NCBI RefSeq assembly: GCF_011516885.1
Contig: NZ_WOTD01000009.1
Span: 1-64,000, forward strand
Direction of reading: 5' to 3'
Source of the DNA: Acetobacter lambici
GTDB taxonomy: Bacteria > Pseudomonadota > Alphaproteobacteria > Acetobacterales > Acetobacteraceae
DNA: 64,000 nt
This document shows, piece after piece, positions 27,766-38,393 of this stretch. The notes under the pieces are model-generated. The model searched no databases. It was not told where the DNA came from and saw only the letters and a program-made list of their open reading frames with translations. The stretch's first letter is position 1; each line of letters opens with the position of its first letter. The translations under genes and the position numbers were made by a program.

Positions 27766-30030
27766 TTACGGTATGGCCTGATCCAGCAGCACTTCCACCC
27801 CCGGCACAATCCGCTGGATCAGATCGCCCGCGGGTTGGGGGGTGTTGGTCACAACATGAATGCTGGCCGAGGCTGCAATGTCCTTTTTGGCATCAGCCAG
27901 AGCTGTGCGTGCGTTTTCCCGCCAGTTCAGGGTATGGCCTTCCCCCAGGGCGGCCAGACCTGCGCGCGCCAGCCGGGCCAGTTGGGCGGAGGCCGGCAGG
28001 GCCGGGGTCAGCCCCGCGTTATGGGCTGCGGCTTGTGCAAATGCGCTGTCGTTATTGGCCCAGCGGGTCAGCATGGTTTCAAGGTCATGGCGCAGTTCGG
28101 TATGACCGGCAATAAAAGCCTGCGCCTCGGCATTAAAGGTTTCGGCCTCAAAGCTGTCAGGGCTGGCTATGTCGGCCGGGGTGCCAAGCTGTTGCAAGGT
28201 GGCGGTCTGTTTGTGCCGTATTTGCAAAAATTCATGATTATGCGCGTAGTTCCGCACGGGTGAGACAGCTTTAAGCAGCACGTCTGTGGCCTCCGTCTCG
28301 CCCGGTGCCAGCCGTTCGAGCATGCGCTGGGTGTTGGCGTGGGCCTTCAGGCCTAAAAGGTCCAGCCGGTCGGCCATAATGGCCAGTCTGGGGTACAGGG
28401 TTGTGGCATTGCAGCGCTCTGGTGCGGACCAGAATCGCTCGGCCAGCGCCGCCGCCCGTGGCCACACCCGTCCGTCCAGCATATCGGGGGAGACAACTTC
28501 GGCCCACAGGGCGGTTTCGGCTCCCAGCACGTGGGTTTTTTGCGCATCCGTCAGGGGTGGGAGTGGGGCGTCCTCCGGCTTGTCCGTGCTGGTGGGGGGC
28601 GGGGGTAGGGCATCGGGCGGAGTGGGGCCGGTGGTCTGTGCGGCGGCCCGTGCCTCGGCTGCATCCTTGCGCATGTCCAGCGGGTCTGTGGTGTAATAGG
28701 CACTCGCGGGGAGCAGGCGGTCCAGATAATAGGGGCCGGAAATAACCGTATCGTGGCCTGCTGCTGTGGCCTGCGCGGTGTGGGCGGGGCCACGCCAGCT
28801 TTCTATAATGGTGTCGGGGGGAATGTCGGCTTCCTGCACTTCATCCCAGCCCATGACGGTTTTGCCGCGCAGGCGCAGGGCGCTGGCCACGTGGCGGGTA
28901 TAGTCCGCCTGCAAAGCCGCAACGGAAGCCACATGGTGCTGCTTCATATACGCTGCAATATGGGCTGACTGTGCCCATTGTTTGGCCACGACCTCATCCC
29001 CGCCAATATGGAACACCGGGTCGGGGAACAGGGCGGCCATTTCGGCGTAAACGGCGTTTACAAAGCCTGATGTAGCGGGGTTTGTGGGGTCGAGTGCTGC
29101 GCGGTTGATCTCCGCCCGGTCGGTGGTGTTGAGTGGTGCGTTGGCGGCGTAACGCGGGTAGGCCAGCAGCATGGCGTAGCTGTGGCCCGGTGTATCAAAC
29201 TCGGGCACCACGCGTATGCCCCGGTCCGTGGCCTCACGCACAAGCTGGCGGATCTGCTCCTGCGTGTAATACTCGCCGTGGCTGCCAATGGTGTGCAGGC
29301 GTGGAAAAACCTTGCTCTCTACCCTGAAGGCCGCACCATCGGAGAGGTGAATATGCAGCACGTTCAGCTTGACCATTTCCATGGCGTCCAACTGGCGTAG
29401 CAGGTCGGGCAGCGGCATGAAGTGCCTGCTGGTGTCCAGCATAAGCCCGCGCCATGCAAAGCGGGGCGTATCTTCAATATGGGCCTGTGCTAGCACCGGG
29501 CCATCCAGTTCCTGCCGCACAAGCTGGCTCAGGCTGGTCAGGCCGTGCAGCACACCTGCCGGGCCTTGGGCGGTCAGGGTTATGCCGGTAGGGGCCACGT
29601 CCAGCGTATAGCCCTCCTGCATGGCGGGACCGGGGAATGCGGGGTCTTTTGCTGTGCGGATGTTCAGCACCAACCCACCCGGCTGGGGAGGAGATTGCGT
29701 AAAGTCTATGGGCCTGCCAGCAAGGAGTCCGACCCGCATGCGTAGCCGCTCCAGCGCGCGCAGCAAAAGCGGGGTGGGTGGGCTGTCCCAGTGCACAGTC
29801 AGGTTTTGGGGGAGGGCAAAGGCCGCCCCCGATGTTTGCAAAACAGCCGGGGCGGGCATGACCAGTGGCGCGCGCACCATGTTGCGCACAAAGGCGGGGG
29901 GCAGATCGGTGGCGTGTGGTTCCGCTACCCCTTGCGCCCATGCTGTTGGGCAGGGGGGGGGGCCCAGCAGGGCAAGGCCGCACAGGAGCAGGGTTCTGGC
30001 TGAGATGTGTTTAAAAAAATCTGCGGTCAT
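27766..30030 (-). CDS. Secreted GH20 beta-N-acetylhexosaminidase
   Basis: A 754-residue exported enzyme that removes terminal beta-GlcNAc (or GalNAc) from glycans. Order: signal peptide (TLLLCGLALLGPPPCPTAWA), an N-terminal GH20b domain, and a TIM-barrel catalytic domain with FAWRGLMLDTSRHFMP, LNVLHIHLSDGAAFRVE, VVPEFDTPGH and the catalytic pair in HIGGDEVV (Asp-Glu near residues 345-346). A C-terminal helical tail follows. The ATG at 30030 overlaps the kinase stop codon as ATGA, which fixes the start. It is the last gene of the symporter/murQ/kinase operon. The likely substrate is GlcNAc-MurNAc fragments or other GlcNAc glycans. Confidence 0.92.
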   Translation of the reverse strand: MTADFFKHISARTLLLCGLALLGPPPCPTAWAQGVAEPHATDLPPAFVRNMVRAPLVMPAPAVLQTSGAAFALPQNLTVHWDSPPTPLLLRALERLRMRVGLLAGRPIDFTQSPPQPGGLVLNIRTAKDPAFPGPAMQEGYTLDVAPTGITLTAQGPAGVLHGLTSLSQLVRQELDGPVLAQAHIEDTPRFAWRGLMLDTSRHFMPLPDLLRQLDAMEMVKLNVLHIHLSDGAAFRVESKVFPRLHTIGSHGEYYTQEQIRQLVREATDRGIRVVPEFDTPGHSYAMLLAYPRYAANAPLNTTDRAEINRAALDPTNPATSGFVNAVYAEMAALFPDPVFHIGGDEVVAKQWAQSAHIAAYMKQHHVASVAALQADYTRHVASALRLRGKTVMGWDEVQEADIPPDTIIESWRGPAHTAQATAAGHDTVISGPYYLDRLLPASAYYTTDPLDMRKDAAEARAAAQTTGPTPPDALPPPPTSTDKPEDAPLPPLTDAQKTHVLGAETALWAEVVSPDMLDGRVWPRAAALAERFWSAPERCNATTLYPRLAIMADRLDLLGLKAHANTQRMLERLAPGETEATDVLLKAVSPVRNYAHNHEFLQIRHKQTATLQQLGTPADIASPDSFEAETFNAEAQAFIAGHTELRHDLETMLTRWANNDSAFAQAAAHNAGLTPALPASAQLARLARAGLAALGEGHTLNWRENARTALADAKKDIAASASIHVVTNTPQPAGDLIQRIVPGVEVLLDQAIP

Positions 30031-31055
30031 GGCTGTGTTTTTTGCGCCAGGAGTGTGAGTGAGAGAGCATGCACCCATGCCGCGTCCACTTCCCATCCGG
30101 CCAGTTGGGCGGCGCGCAGGGCGGCTCCGCCTAGCGGGGGCAGGGTGGGGGGCGTTGCGGGCTGGCCCAGCATTGCCGCCACGCGGGCACGGACCAGAGG
30201 GTTGTTCATAACACTGCCGCCATAGCTCCACGGCAGGTCAGGCATGGTCTGGACAGATGCGTGTTCAGGTGTTGTGCCAGTGCCAGTGCCAGTGCCAGTG
30301 CCAAGGCCGTGGCAGGCCGTGCGCGCCAGTTCGGCCAGATGCGTACCGGCTGCGTGCAGTATGGCTAGGGCGTGCGGGTCATGTGCGGTGGCCAGAGAGT
30401 GGACTGTTGTTGCCACATCTCCCACGGCGGAGCGTGGGTGTTCGCGCGTGCGCAGCCATTCGCGCAGGGCGTCCGGGGCGTTGGCTCCTTGGGTGGGCAG
30501 GCCCAGCGTGTGCAGCACGGCCCGTGCGAAAGGAGCAAAGGTAACGTCTGGGTCGTCCAGAAAACGGGCGGCGTGGTTAAGGGCGCGGCAGCCTATCCAG
30601 TAGCCTCCCCCTTCATCACCAAACAGCCAGCCCCAGCCTCCTGCGCGGGTAGTGCGCCCGTCCTGTGTGCTGGCCTGTGCTACGGAGCCGGTGCCCGCCA
30701 GCACAAAAACGCCAGCCCCCCCGGCAAAGGCTCCACGGTGGGCGGTCTGCACGTCGTTTTCCAGTTCCAGCGGTATGTCTGGCCCAAGGGCTGCGCGGGC
30801 CACGTCCCTCTGCTGGTGGGAGGAGGGGCGTGCTGCATCATACCCGGCCATGCCCAGCACGGCGGCACACAGGCCGGTATGGGGGAGTGCGCGCAGCAGG
30901 GTATGCAGGTTATTGGCCCATTCCGCCCGGTCATAGGGGTTGCAGCCGGGACCGGTGGCGTGGGCCAGCACGCGGGCATCATGGCGGGTGATCAGGGCAA
31001 CCCGTGTGTGGGTGCCCCCGCCATCGAGTGCCAGAATGGTCTGTGTCTGGGGCAT
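30027..31055 (-). CDS. BadF/BadG/BcrA/BcrD-type sugar kinase (GlcNAc or MurNAc kinase)
   Basis: A 342-residue ASKHA-fold kinase. The phosphate-1 motif is LALDGGGTHTRVAL, the phosphate-2 motif VFVLAGTGSVAQ, and the sugar/adenosine region GWGWLFGDEGGGYWIG, as in human NAGK and bacterial MurK. Such kinases phosphorylate GlcNAc or MurNAc at O-6. Coupling to murQ (stop and start share one base, TAATG) favours production of MurNAc 6-phosphate, the MurQ substrate. A Gly-Thr repeat (GTGTGTGTGT) encoded by a hexamer tract interrupts the small C-terminal region and may be a variable loop. Confidence 0.85.
   Translation of the reverse strand: MPQTQTILALDGGGTHTRVALITRHDARVLAHATGPGCNPYDRAEWANNLHTLLRALPHTGLCAAVLGMAGYDAARPSSHQQRDVARAALGPDIPLELENDVQTAHRGAFAGGAGVFVLAGTGSVAQASTQDGRTTRAGGWGWLFGDEGGGYWIGCRALNHAARFLDDPDVTFAPFARAVLHTLGLPTQGANAPDALREWLRTREHPRSAVGDVATTVHSLATAHDPHALAILHAAGTHLAELARTACHGLGTGTGTGTGTTPEHASVQTMPDLPWSYGGSVMNNPLVRARVAAMLGQPATPPTLPPLGGAALRAAQLAGWEVDAAWVHALSLTLLAQKTQP
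30275..30303. repeat. Hexanucleotide repeat inside the sugar kinase gene
   Basis: TGCCAG is repeated four times plus a partial copy, encoding a Gly-Thr run on the minus strand. The period preserves the frame, so copy number could change loop length without breaking the protein. Confidence 0.92.
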
Positions 31056-32032
31056 TAGAACACGGTTGGCTCAGGCTGGGAGTGGTTCTGCATGGCGGGG
31101 CCAACGCCACGGGCGGCCTGTACGGCCAGCAGTTCCAGCGCACGGCGTAAATGCCCGTCGCACAGGCGGAGCAGCATGCGCCCCTGTGCGGGTTCCAGCC
31201 CCTGCCGCAGCAAGATAGCCAGTTTGATGGACCCATCCGCCTTGAGCAGTGCGGCCTGTGCCTGCTCGTCCGAGCAGTCGGTCAGTTGGGTAATCATGCG
31301 CAGGGCGCGGTGCACCAGCTTGGCGTTAACAATACGCATGTCCACCATATGCCCCCGCCATGTGTGGCCAAGGCGGATCATCAGGGTGGTGGAGAGCAGG
31401 TTGAGACAGATTTTTTGGGCCGTACCAGCCTTCATGCGTGTGGAGCCCGCGACGACTTCCGGCCCGGTTTCGGTCAGAATGCCAATGTCCGTTTCGGCCA
31501 GCAGGCGTGCGCCCGGGGTGCAGGACAGGCCAATGGTCAGGCTGCCACAAAAGCGCGCGCTGGCAAGGGCTGCGCAGGTGTAAGGGGTGTTCCCGCTTGC
31601 GGCAATGCCGATCACCACGTCATCCGCGGTGGGGGTGTAGTTGGTTATGGCGCGCTGGGCTTCGTCCTCGTCATCCTCCGCCCCCTCAACGGGGCTGAAC
31701 AGGGCCGCCTCTCCCCCCGCCAGAAGCAGCACCAGCTTTTCGGAGGGCCAGCCATAGGTGGGGATAAGCTCTACCCCGTCCTGCAAACCAATCCGGCCGG
31801 ATGTGCCCGCTCCTACGTAAAACAGGCGTCCGCCCCGCTCCAGCCGGGGGACGGCCTGCGCAATGGCGGCCTCCATGTCCACCAGAGCGGATTTGACGGC
31901 GGCTGTTGCGGCAAGCTGGCTTTCCAGCAGACTTTCCAGCACCGTACTGGTGGGCCATGTATCCAGCCCGTCATAACGTGGGTCCTGCATTTCCGTGCGG
32001 GGGGGCTGGTGTAGGTTCTGTTGTGTGGTCAT
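31055..32032 (-). CDS. murQ: N-acetylmuramic acid 6-phosphate etherase
   Basis: A 325-residue SIS-domain lyase that cleaves the D-lactyl ether of MurNAc 6-phosphate, giving GlcNAc 6-phosphate and D-lactate. Hallmarks: RYDGLDTWPT near the start, FYVGAGTSGRIGLQDGVEL with the catalytic Glu, GIAASGNTPY, and the signature GSTRMKAGTAQK. A UBA-like helical tail follows. Its ATG overlaps the natural stop codon of the symporter (ATGA) if a frameshift there is corrected, and its TAA overlaps the kinase ATG. It is the functional core of the operon: recycling or scavenging of cell-wall amino sugar. Confidence 0.95.
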   Translation of the reverse strand: MTTQQNLHQPPRTEMQDPRYDGLDTWPTSTVLESLLESQLAATAAVKSALVDMEAAIAQAVPRLERGGRLFYVGAGTSGRIGLQDGVELIPTYGWPSEKLVLLLAGGEAALFSPVEGAEDDEDEAQRAITNYTPTADDVVIGIAASGNTPYTCAALASARFCGSLTIGLSCTPGARLLAETDIGILTETGPEVVAGSTRMKAGTAQKICLNLLSTTLMIRLGHTWRGHMVDMRIVNAKLVHRALRMITQLTDCSDEQAQAALLKADGSIKLAILLRQGLEPAQGRMLLRLCDGHLRRALELLAVQAARGVGPAMQNHSQPEPTVF

Positions 32033-32071
32033 GGTCTTGGCCTCCGGTTACGGGTGGGCAGGGGGTTCTGG

Positions 32072-33526
32072 CTAAGGTGCATGATATGGAACAACCCCGC
32101 CAGTCCGAACAGGGCAACCATGCCCAGCACGATCAGCCATGGAAAGGCCAGAGCATGCCCGTTGGGGTGCAGGGCCAAGCATGGCCCACACCATAAGGGG
32201 CACGCTCAGCGCAAAGGCGGGGGCCAGCGTGCGGGCCGTGGCGCGGGGCATGGCCATGCCTGCAACAAACGTACCCAGCATGGGGCCATACCCGCATGCG
32301 GCAATGGACAGGCCTAACATAATGGCGGATTGGCTGGAATGGGCAAACAGCCCGGCACAGGCCACCAGCGCGCAGGCCCATGCCACGGTTACCAGCCGGG
32401 CAAAGCCCAGTGCGGAGCAGCGCATGGCACGGGCGGCGCGTGCGCACAGGGGCGCAAAATCGCCCATGCTGGCCGCTGTCATGGCCGAAAGTGTTGCCGA
32501 GAGCGAACCCATGGTGGCGGCCAGAATACCCGCCAGCATAAGCCCGCGCAGGCCCGGTGGCAGGTCATGCACGATATAGGTGGGGAAAATGGCATCCGGG
32601 CTGGCAAAACCAGCCTGAGCGAGCGTTTGCCCCCCGTTACGCACCCAGAGCAGAACACCGGTCAGGCTGAGCAGGGCAAACAGTAAGCCCACTCCAAGGG
32701 CGCTGCCCATAAGGGCCAGTCGTGCATCACGCAGGCTACGCGCGGCCAGCATGCGCTGGACCATAAGCTGGTCGGTCCCGTGGGATGCGACGGAGAGCAA
32801 AGCCCCCCCGCCAATGGCGGCAAGGGGGGTAAAGGGGCTGTTTAGCACAAAGGCGTTATGGGCAAACAGGTGGAGCCGCCCTGCCTGTTGCAGTGTGTGC
32901 CATGTGCCGGCAGGTGCGCCATGCCACAACAGGGCCGCGCAGGCCGTGGCTCCAAACAGGTACAGGCCGAACTGAATGCTATCCGACCAGACCACGGCGC
33001 GTAGGCCACCGCATAGGGTGTAAAACAGGGTCAGCAGCATAATGGCTCCCAGCAGCAGGGGCTGGGGAATGCGCACATGCAGGACCGCCAGCATGGTGGC
33101 AAGGGGCAGCATACCCGCAAACAGGCGCACGGCCTCGGCCAGCAGGCGGGTGATCAGGAACGTGGCCGATGCCAGCCGTTGCATGGGAGCCCCAAAGCGC
33201 TGGCCAAGCCAGTCATACGCGCTCAGCATATGGCCCTGCTGGTACAGGGGCAGGAACCACCATGCCACAATGGCGCGGCCCACAAGGTAGCCCAGAGCAA
33301 GCCCCACAAAAACCATGCCCGACCCATAGGCAATGCCCGGCACGCTGATCACGGTCAGGGTGGAGGTTTCCGTTGCCACGAGCGAGAGGCACAGCGCCCA
33401 CCACGGCAGGTCCTTGTGCCCTTCCAGATAGGCTGTGGGGGAGGACTGACGGCCTGCCAGCACAAGGGCCACAACCGGCATGGCCGCCAGATAGGCCAGC
33501 ATGACCAGCAGGTCGGTAGGGCTCAT
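32072..33526 (-). CDS. Sodium:solute symporter, C-terminus frameshifted
   Basis: A 484-residue SSS transporter, first gene of the murQ operon and, by analogy with MurT of Tannerella, a candidate MurNAc or amino-sugar importer. The family core is present: WWALCLSLVATETSTLTVIS, GYLVGRAIVAWWFLPLY, CGGLRAVVWSDSIQFGLY and LSVASHGTDQLMVQRMLAA. After about residue 452 the frame runs into a non-membrane tail (QRACSGLSMADRAGHG). The neighbouring frame instead encodes GHALAFPWLIVLGMVALFGL, a proper last helix, and ends at 32029 in an ATGA overlap with murQ. One surplus base in the G4 run at 32164-32167 explains this. Confidence 0.85.
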   Translation of the reverse strand: MSPTDLLVMLAYLAAMPVVALVLAGRQSSPTAYLEGHKDLPWWALCLSLVATETSTLTVISVPGIAYGSGMVFVGLALGYLVGRAIVAWWFLPLYQQGHMLSAYDWLGQRFGAPMQRLASATFLITRLLAEAVRLFAGMLPLATMLAVLHVRIPQPLLLGAIMLLTLFYTLCGGLRAVVWSDSIQFGLYLFGATACAALLWHGAPAGTWHTLQQAGRLHLFAHNAFVLNSPFTPLAAIGGGALLSVASHGTDQLMVQRMLAARSLRDARLALMGSALGVGLLFALLSLTGVLLWVRNGGQTLAQAGFASPDAIFPTYIVHDLPPGLRGLMLAGILAATMGSLSATLSAMTAASMGDFAPLCARAARAMRCSALGFARLVTVAWACALVACAGLFAHSSQSAIMLGLSIAACGYGPMLGTFVAGMAMPRATARTLAPAFALSVPLMVWAMLGPAPQRACSGLSMADRAGHGCPVRTGGVVPYHAP

Positions 33527-33866
33527 GGTGTGGTCCTGTTCATGCCGTGTGACGGCACAGAGGGGGCAAAGGGCAGGCCGTGTAGGCCAGCCGGGGGGAT
33601 TATACAGGGCGGGCCATGCCTCATGGAGTGCTGGCGGCGGGCATGGCGGGGTACAAACTTTAGGAACAGCGTGCGGGGGTATCAACCCTCTATCTGCTCT
33701 GTCCGCCCGCTGGTGTGGTTTGTGGCAAGCACCCTCGCCCGGGTGTGAAAAACAGAGGGCTTGGCGCGGGGGGGGGCGCAGGCGGTAACCTGCCGTGGAA
33801 CAGTTACCCCGGCATGGGCGGACTGGCTGGTGCCCGTGACCGACCCATGCCTGTAAAGGAACCGTT
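33527..33866. other. Divergent intergenic region, symporter/msrB
   Basis: A 340-bp spacer with no supported gene; the symporter frame stays open across it on the minus strand, but the translation is Pro/Cys-rich noise. An inverted repeat GGTAAC-N13-GTTACC (33784-33808) lies about 58 bp before msrB and could be an operator. Confidence 0.4.
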
Positions 33867-34274
33867 ATGACCAGCAGTTGCACGTCTGGCGGGTGTGGCC
33901 TCCGCGCCCCCCTGACCCCCGAGCAGGAGCAGATCCTGCTCGGCCACGGTACGGAATACCCCGGTTCCAGCCCACTGAATGATGAAAAACGGCAAGGCGC
34001 ATACCATTGTGCTGCGTGCGGCACGCTGCTGTTCCGCTCGACCACCAAGTATGAGAGCGGGAGCGGGTGGCCATCCTTCTGGGCGGCGGAGCCCGGCGGA
34101 GTTGCCACCCGGCGGGACACAAGCCACGGCATGGTAAGGCAGGAGGCCCACTGCGCGCAGTGCGAGGGCCATCTGGGCCATGTTTTTAACGATGGGCCAC
34201 CGCCCACGGGGTTGCGTTACTGCATGAACGGCCTTGCGCTGGACTTCAGGCCCGACGCGCCAGACAACACCTGA
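33867..34274 (+). CDS. msrB: Peptide-methionine (R)-S-oxide reductase MsrB
   Basis: A 135-residue repair enzyme that reduces methionine R-sulfoxide in proteins. It has the full MsrB pattern: LTPEQEQILLGHGTEYPGS, Zn-binding pairs CAAC and CAQC, GWPSFW, the conserved HLGHVF, and the catalytic Cys in RYCMNG. The N-terminus has an extra Cys-rich start (TSSCTSGGCG). An AAAGGAACC ribosome site precedes the ATG. It reads divergently from the symporter. Confidence 0.95.
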   Translation: MTSSCTSGGCGLRAPLTPEQEQILLGHGTEYPGSSPLNDEKRQGAYHCAACGTLLFRSTTKYESGSGWPSFWAAEPGGVATRRDTSHGMVRQEAHCAQCEGHLGHVFNDGPPPTGLRYCMNGLALDFRPDAPDNT

Positions 34275-34319
34275 ACGCTCCACGCCCCGAATGGTGGGGC
34301 CGCCGAACCGCTTTTGCGC

Positions 34320-35081
34320 TCAGGCCTGCACGTCCTGCGCAACGTCGGCCGTTTGCCCGCCCCCCACGGCGGTAAGGAAAAAAGACCACGCCTTGCTAAA
34401 AAACGCTTCGCGCTCTTCCTCGGTCTTGAGCGGGTCAAGGCCGAACAGGCTGTCTTCCATTGGCCAGCCGGTTACCATACCGGTCAGCAGGCGGGCGGTT
34501 GTGTCCGTTGCGTGGCCGGGGTTGATCTGCCCCTTCTGCTCCGCTGCCTTGAGCAGACGGACAAAGTTGTTGTGAAAAGGCTGCCCAATGGCCGCTACCG
34601 CCTGTTGTTGCAAGGAGGGGTGGCGGTGGCCGTCCGCTATGAGAATCCGGTAGGTGCCCAGCGCATCGGGCCGTAGGGTCAGGTCCAGCATCAGGCGGCT
34701 GATGTGGCGCAGCTCCTCCAGCGGGTTGGTCAGGGGGGTCTGTTCCATAGCCCGCAGAACGGAGCCGGTCAGATTGGTCACAACCGCAATGAACAGCGCC
34801 TCCTTGGAGGAATAACGCCGGTAGATTGTCTGTTTGCTCGCACAGGCCTTGCGGGCGATCTGGTCGATGGAGGTGCCCGCGTAGCCATGCTGCACAAACA
34901 GGCCCGCCGCTATTTCCAGCAGATACTGGTCCAGATCTTCCGTCACATCGGTTGTGGGCCGTCCACAGCGCCGCTTACGCCCCTGCAGGCAGGGGTTTGC
35001 CATGTCCAGGGGACGGGCGGCAAAGGTAAGGGCCTTGCTCAGGTACCCTTTGGGTGAACGGGGGGCAGGGGGCTTAGACAA
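34320..35081 (-). CDS. TetR/AcrR-family transcriptional regulator
   Basis: A 253-residue regulator. The helix-turn-helix reads FVQHGYAGTSIDQIARKACA followed by SKQTIYRRYSSKEALF, diagnostic of TetR. The C-terminal domain is helical and matches the TetR C-terminal subgroup with HISRLMLD. The 40-residue N-terminal extension, basic and Pro-rich, makes the start uncertain; the Met at 35003 is an alternative. It is divergent from the AI-2E family permease gene across 216 bp, so that gene is its most likely target. Confidence 0.85.
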   Translation of the reverse strand: MSKPPAPRSPKGYLSKALTFAARPLDMANPCLQGRKRRCGRPTTDVTEDLDQYLLEIAAGLFVQHGYAGTSIDQIARKACASKQTIYRRYSSKEALFIAVVTNLTGSVLRAMEQTPLTNPLEELRHISRLMLDLTLRPDALGTYRILIADGHRHPSLQQQAVAAIGQPFHNNFVRLLKAAEQKGQINPGHATDTTARLLTGMVTGWPMEDSLFGLDPLKTEEEREAFFSKAWSFFLTAVGGGQTADVAQDVQA

Positions 35082-35297
35082 CGATTATCCGCTTTGTGTT
35101 AGCAGGTGTTGGGTGGGGGTATGGTAACACATCTGCAATGTGGCCGTTTTATACCCGTGTCGTGTTTTTATTTCGAGGTCTTTCCGTGCAGCGCAAGAAT
35201 GTGTTGCAAGAAAAAGGGGGTGTTGCGGCGGCCCTTTTCCGCCACACACAAAACACACATACCATGTGGTGCGCGATCATGTCAGGAAATAACCCCA

Positions 35298-36509
35298 GTG
35301 GAACAGCAGACGTTTGAGAGCAAAGACGCTCATAGGTCCGAACCGGCGGACCAGAGCAGTGCGCGCGCGGGGCTTGCCCCCCCCCAAGGCCCGGATGCCG
35401 GGATTACGGCCAGCGCGGAGCAGATCGCTGTTCTGGCGTATGGCGTGCAAAAGCTGGAGCGTATTCTGCGGCGCTTTTACCAGCTTGCCGTGGCCGTGGT
35501 GGCGGCGTTGTGTGTGGGGCTGTTCATTTACGCCGGTGGGGCGGTGGTTATGGTCGTGTTTGCCGCAGCCCTTGTTGCGGTGGTCCTGCATGGTGCTGCG
35601 CGGCTGATCTGCCGGGTGCTGCCCGTGCGGCAATGGGTGGCGGTGGTGCTGTTCCTTGCTGCCCTTGTTGGCGGTGTGTCGGTTGTGGTGCATGTGTCCG
35701 GCCCCGAACTGGTGACCCAGCTTTCCCACCTGTATGCCGCCCTGACCCATGAGCGTGATGCGCTGCATGCCGCACTGGACAAAAATCCGGTTGGGCATTC
35801 CGTGCTCAACCACATGCCCCGCTTTTTTGGCGGCAACCAGACATCCGGCCCCCTTGGCTCGGAAGGGGCCGGGGGGAGCATGGACTTTGCCGGGTCCATG
35901 ACCAACGTGCTGACGTCCACCTTCGGGTCTGCGGGCACTCTGGTGGTTATTGTGATCGCGGGGGTGTATTTTGCGCTTTCCCCCCACCTGTATGCCAATG
36001 GTCTGCTGCGGCTTGTGCCCACCCGCTACCGTGGCACCGCGCGTGAGTTGATCCGAACCACGGCGCATGTGCTGTCCGCCTGGGTTGCGGGGCAGTTGCT
36101 GGATATGACCGTGGTGGGTGTGCTCACGTGGGTTGGTCTGTCCCTGCTGGGCATGCCGCTGGCTTTTCCGCTGGGGCTGGTTGCGGGCACGGCCAATTTT
36201 ATTCCCTATCTGGGCACGTTTATCGGGGCGGTGCCTGCCTTGCTGATCGCGTTATCCATCAGCCCGCGTGAGGCTCTTATGGTGGCGGGGCTGTATGCCT
36301 TTATTCAGGCGTTTGAGGGGTATGTCATGTCCCCCTTCATTCAAAAACGGGCGGTTAGCATGCCGCCAGCCCTGACCATTTTGTCCCAGACCATTTTTGG
36401 CGCTTTTCTGGGTATGTGGGGCTTTGCCTTTGCCTCGCCCATTACCGCTGTGCTGCTGGCGGTCATAGACCACCTGACCACCCCGCTGCCAGAGGACGAA
36501 CAGGTCTGA
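35298..36509 (+). CDS. AI-2E family transporter (PerM/YdiK-like)
   Basis: A 403-residue membrane protein with about eight helices. The conserved end of the family is clear: LVAGTANFIPYLGTFIGAVPALLIAL, GLYAFIQAFEGYVMSPFIQKRAVSMPPALTI (partly quoted as separate blocks) and FASPITAVLLAVI. Members export AI-2, act as Na+/H+ antiporters or have unknown substrates. A frame runs upstream to 35106, but the GTG at 35298 has an AGGAAAT ribosome site and gives a normal hydrophilic N-terminus (VEQQTFESKDAH). Confidence 0.83.
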   Translation: MEQQTFESKDAHRSEPADQSSARAGLAPPQGPDAGITASAEQIAVLAYGVQKLERILRRFYQLAVAVVAALCVGLFIYAGGAVVMVVFAAALVAVVLHGAARLICRVLPVRQWVAVVLFLAALVGGVSVVVHVSGPELVTQLSHLYAALTHERDALHAALDKNPVGHSVLNHMPRFFGGNQTSGPLGSEGAGGSMDFAGSMTNVLTSTFGSAGTLVVIVIAGVYFALSPHLYANGLLRLVPTRYRGTARELIRTTAHVLSAWVAGQLLDMTVVGVLTWVGLSLLGMPLAFPLGLVAGTANFIPYLGTFIGAVPALLIALSISPREALMVAGLYAFIQAFEGYVMSPFIQKRAVSMPPALTILSQTIFGAFLGMWGFAFASPITAVLLAVIDHLTTPLPEDEQV

Positions 36510-36591
36510 CCCAACTCTATATTTTAGCATAAAAAGGTAAAAAACAGGACAAAACAGGCACGATCTGCGTTTTTGGGGGTGGTTTTCCCGC

Positions 36592-36616
36592 TTGTGTGCA
36601 TGCACATTCCACACAA
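36592..36616. promoter_or_regulatory. Nested palindromes upstream of the aspartate decarboxylase gene
   Basis: A 7-bp inverted repeat TTGTGTG / CACACAA with an 11-bp spacer encloses the perfect 12-bp palindrome TGTGCATGCACA. It lies 30 bp before the start codon, where an operator would block transcription or translation. No regulator gene is adjacent. Confidence 0.45.
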
Positions 36617-36633
36617 CAAGAATATCCGCTTGA

Positions 36634-38277
<1,644 letters not shown>

Positions 38278-38393
38278 GGGCCAAGGGCGGAGTAAGCCGG
38301 AGCGGCATGGACCGGGGCAGGGCATAACCCTGCTCCAACCCGCCAGTTATGCCCCCTCTGCCCCACCTTGGGGCCACTTGAGGGGGAGACGTG

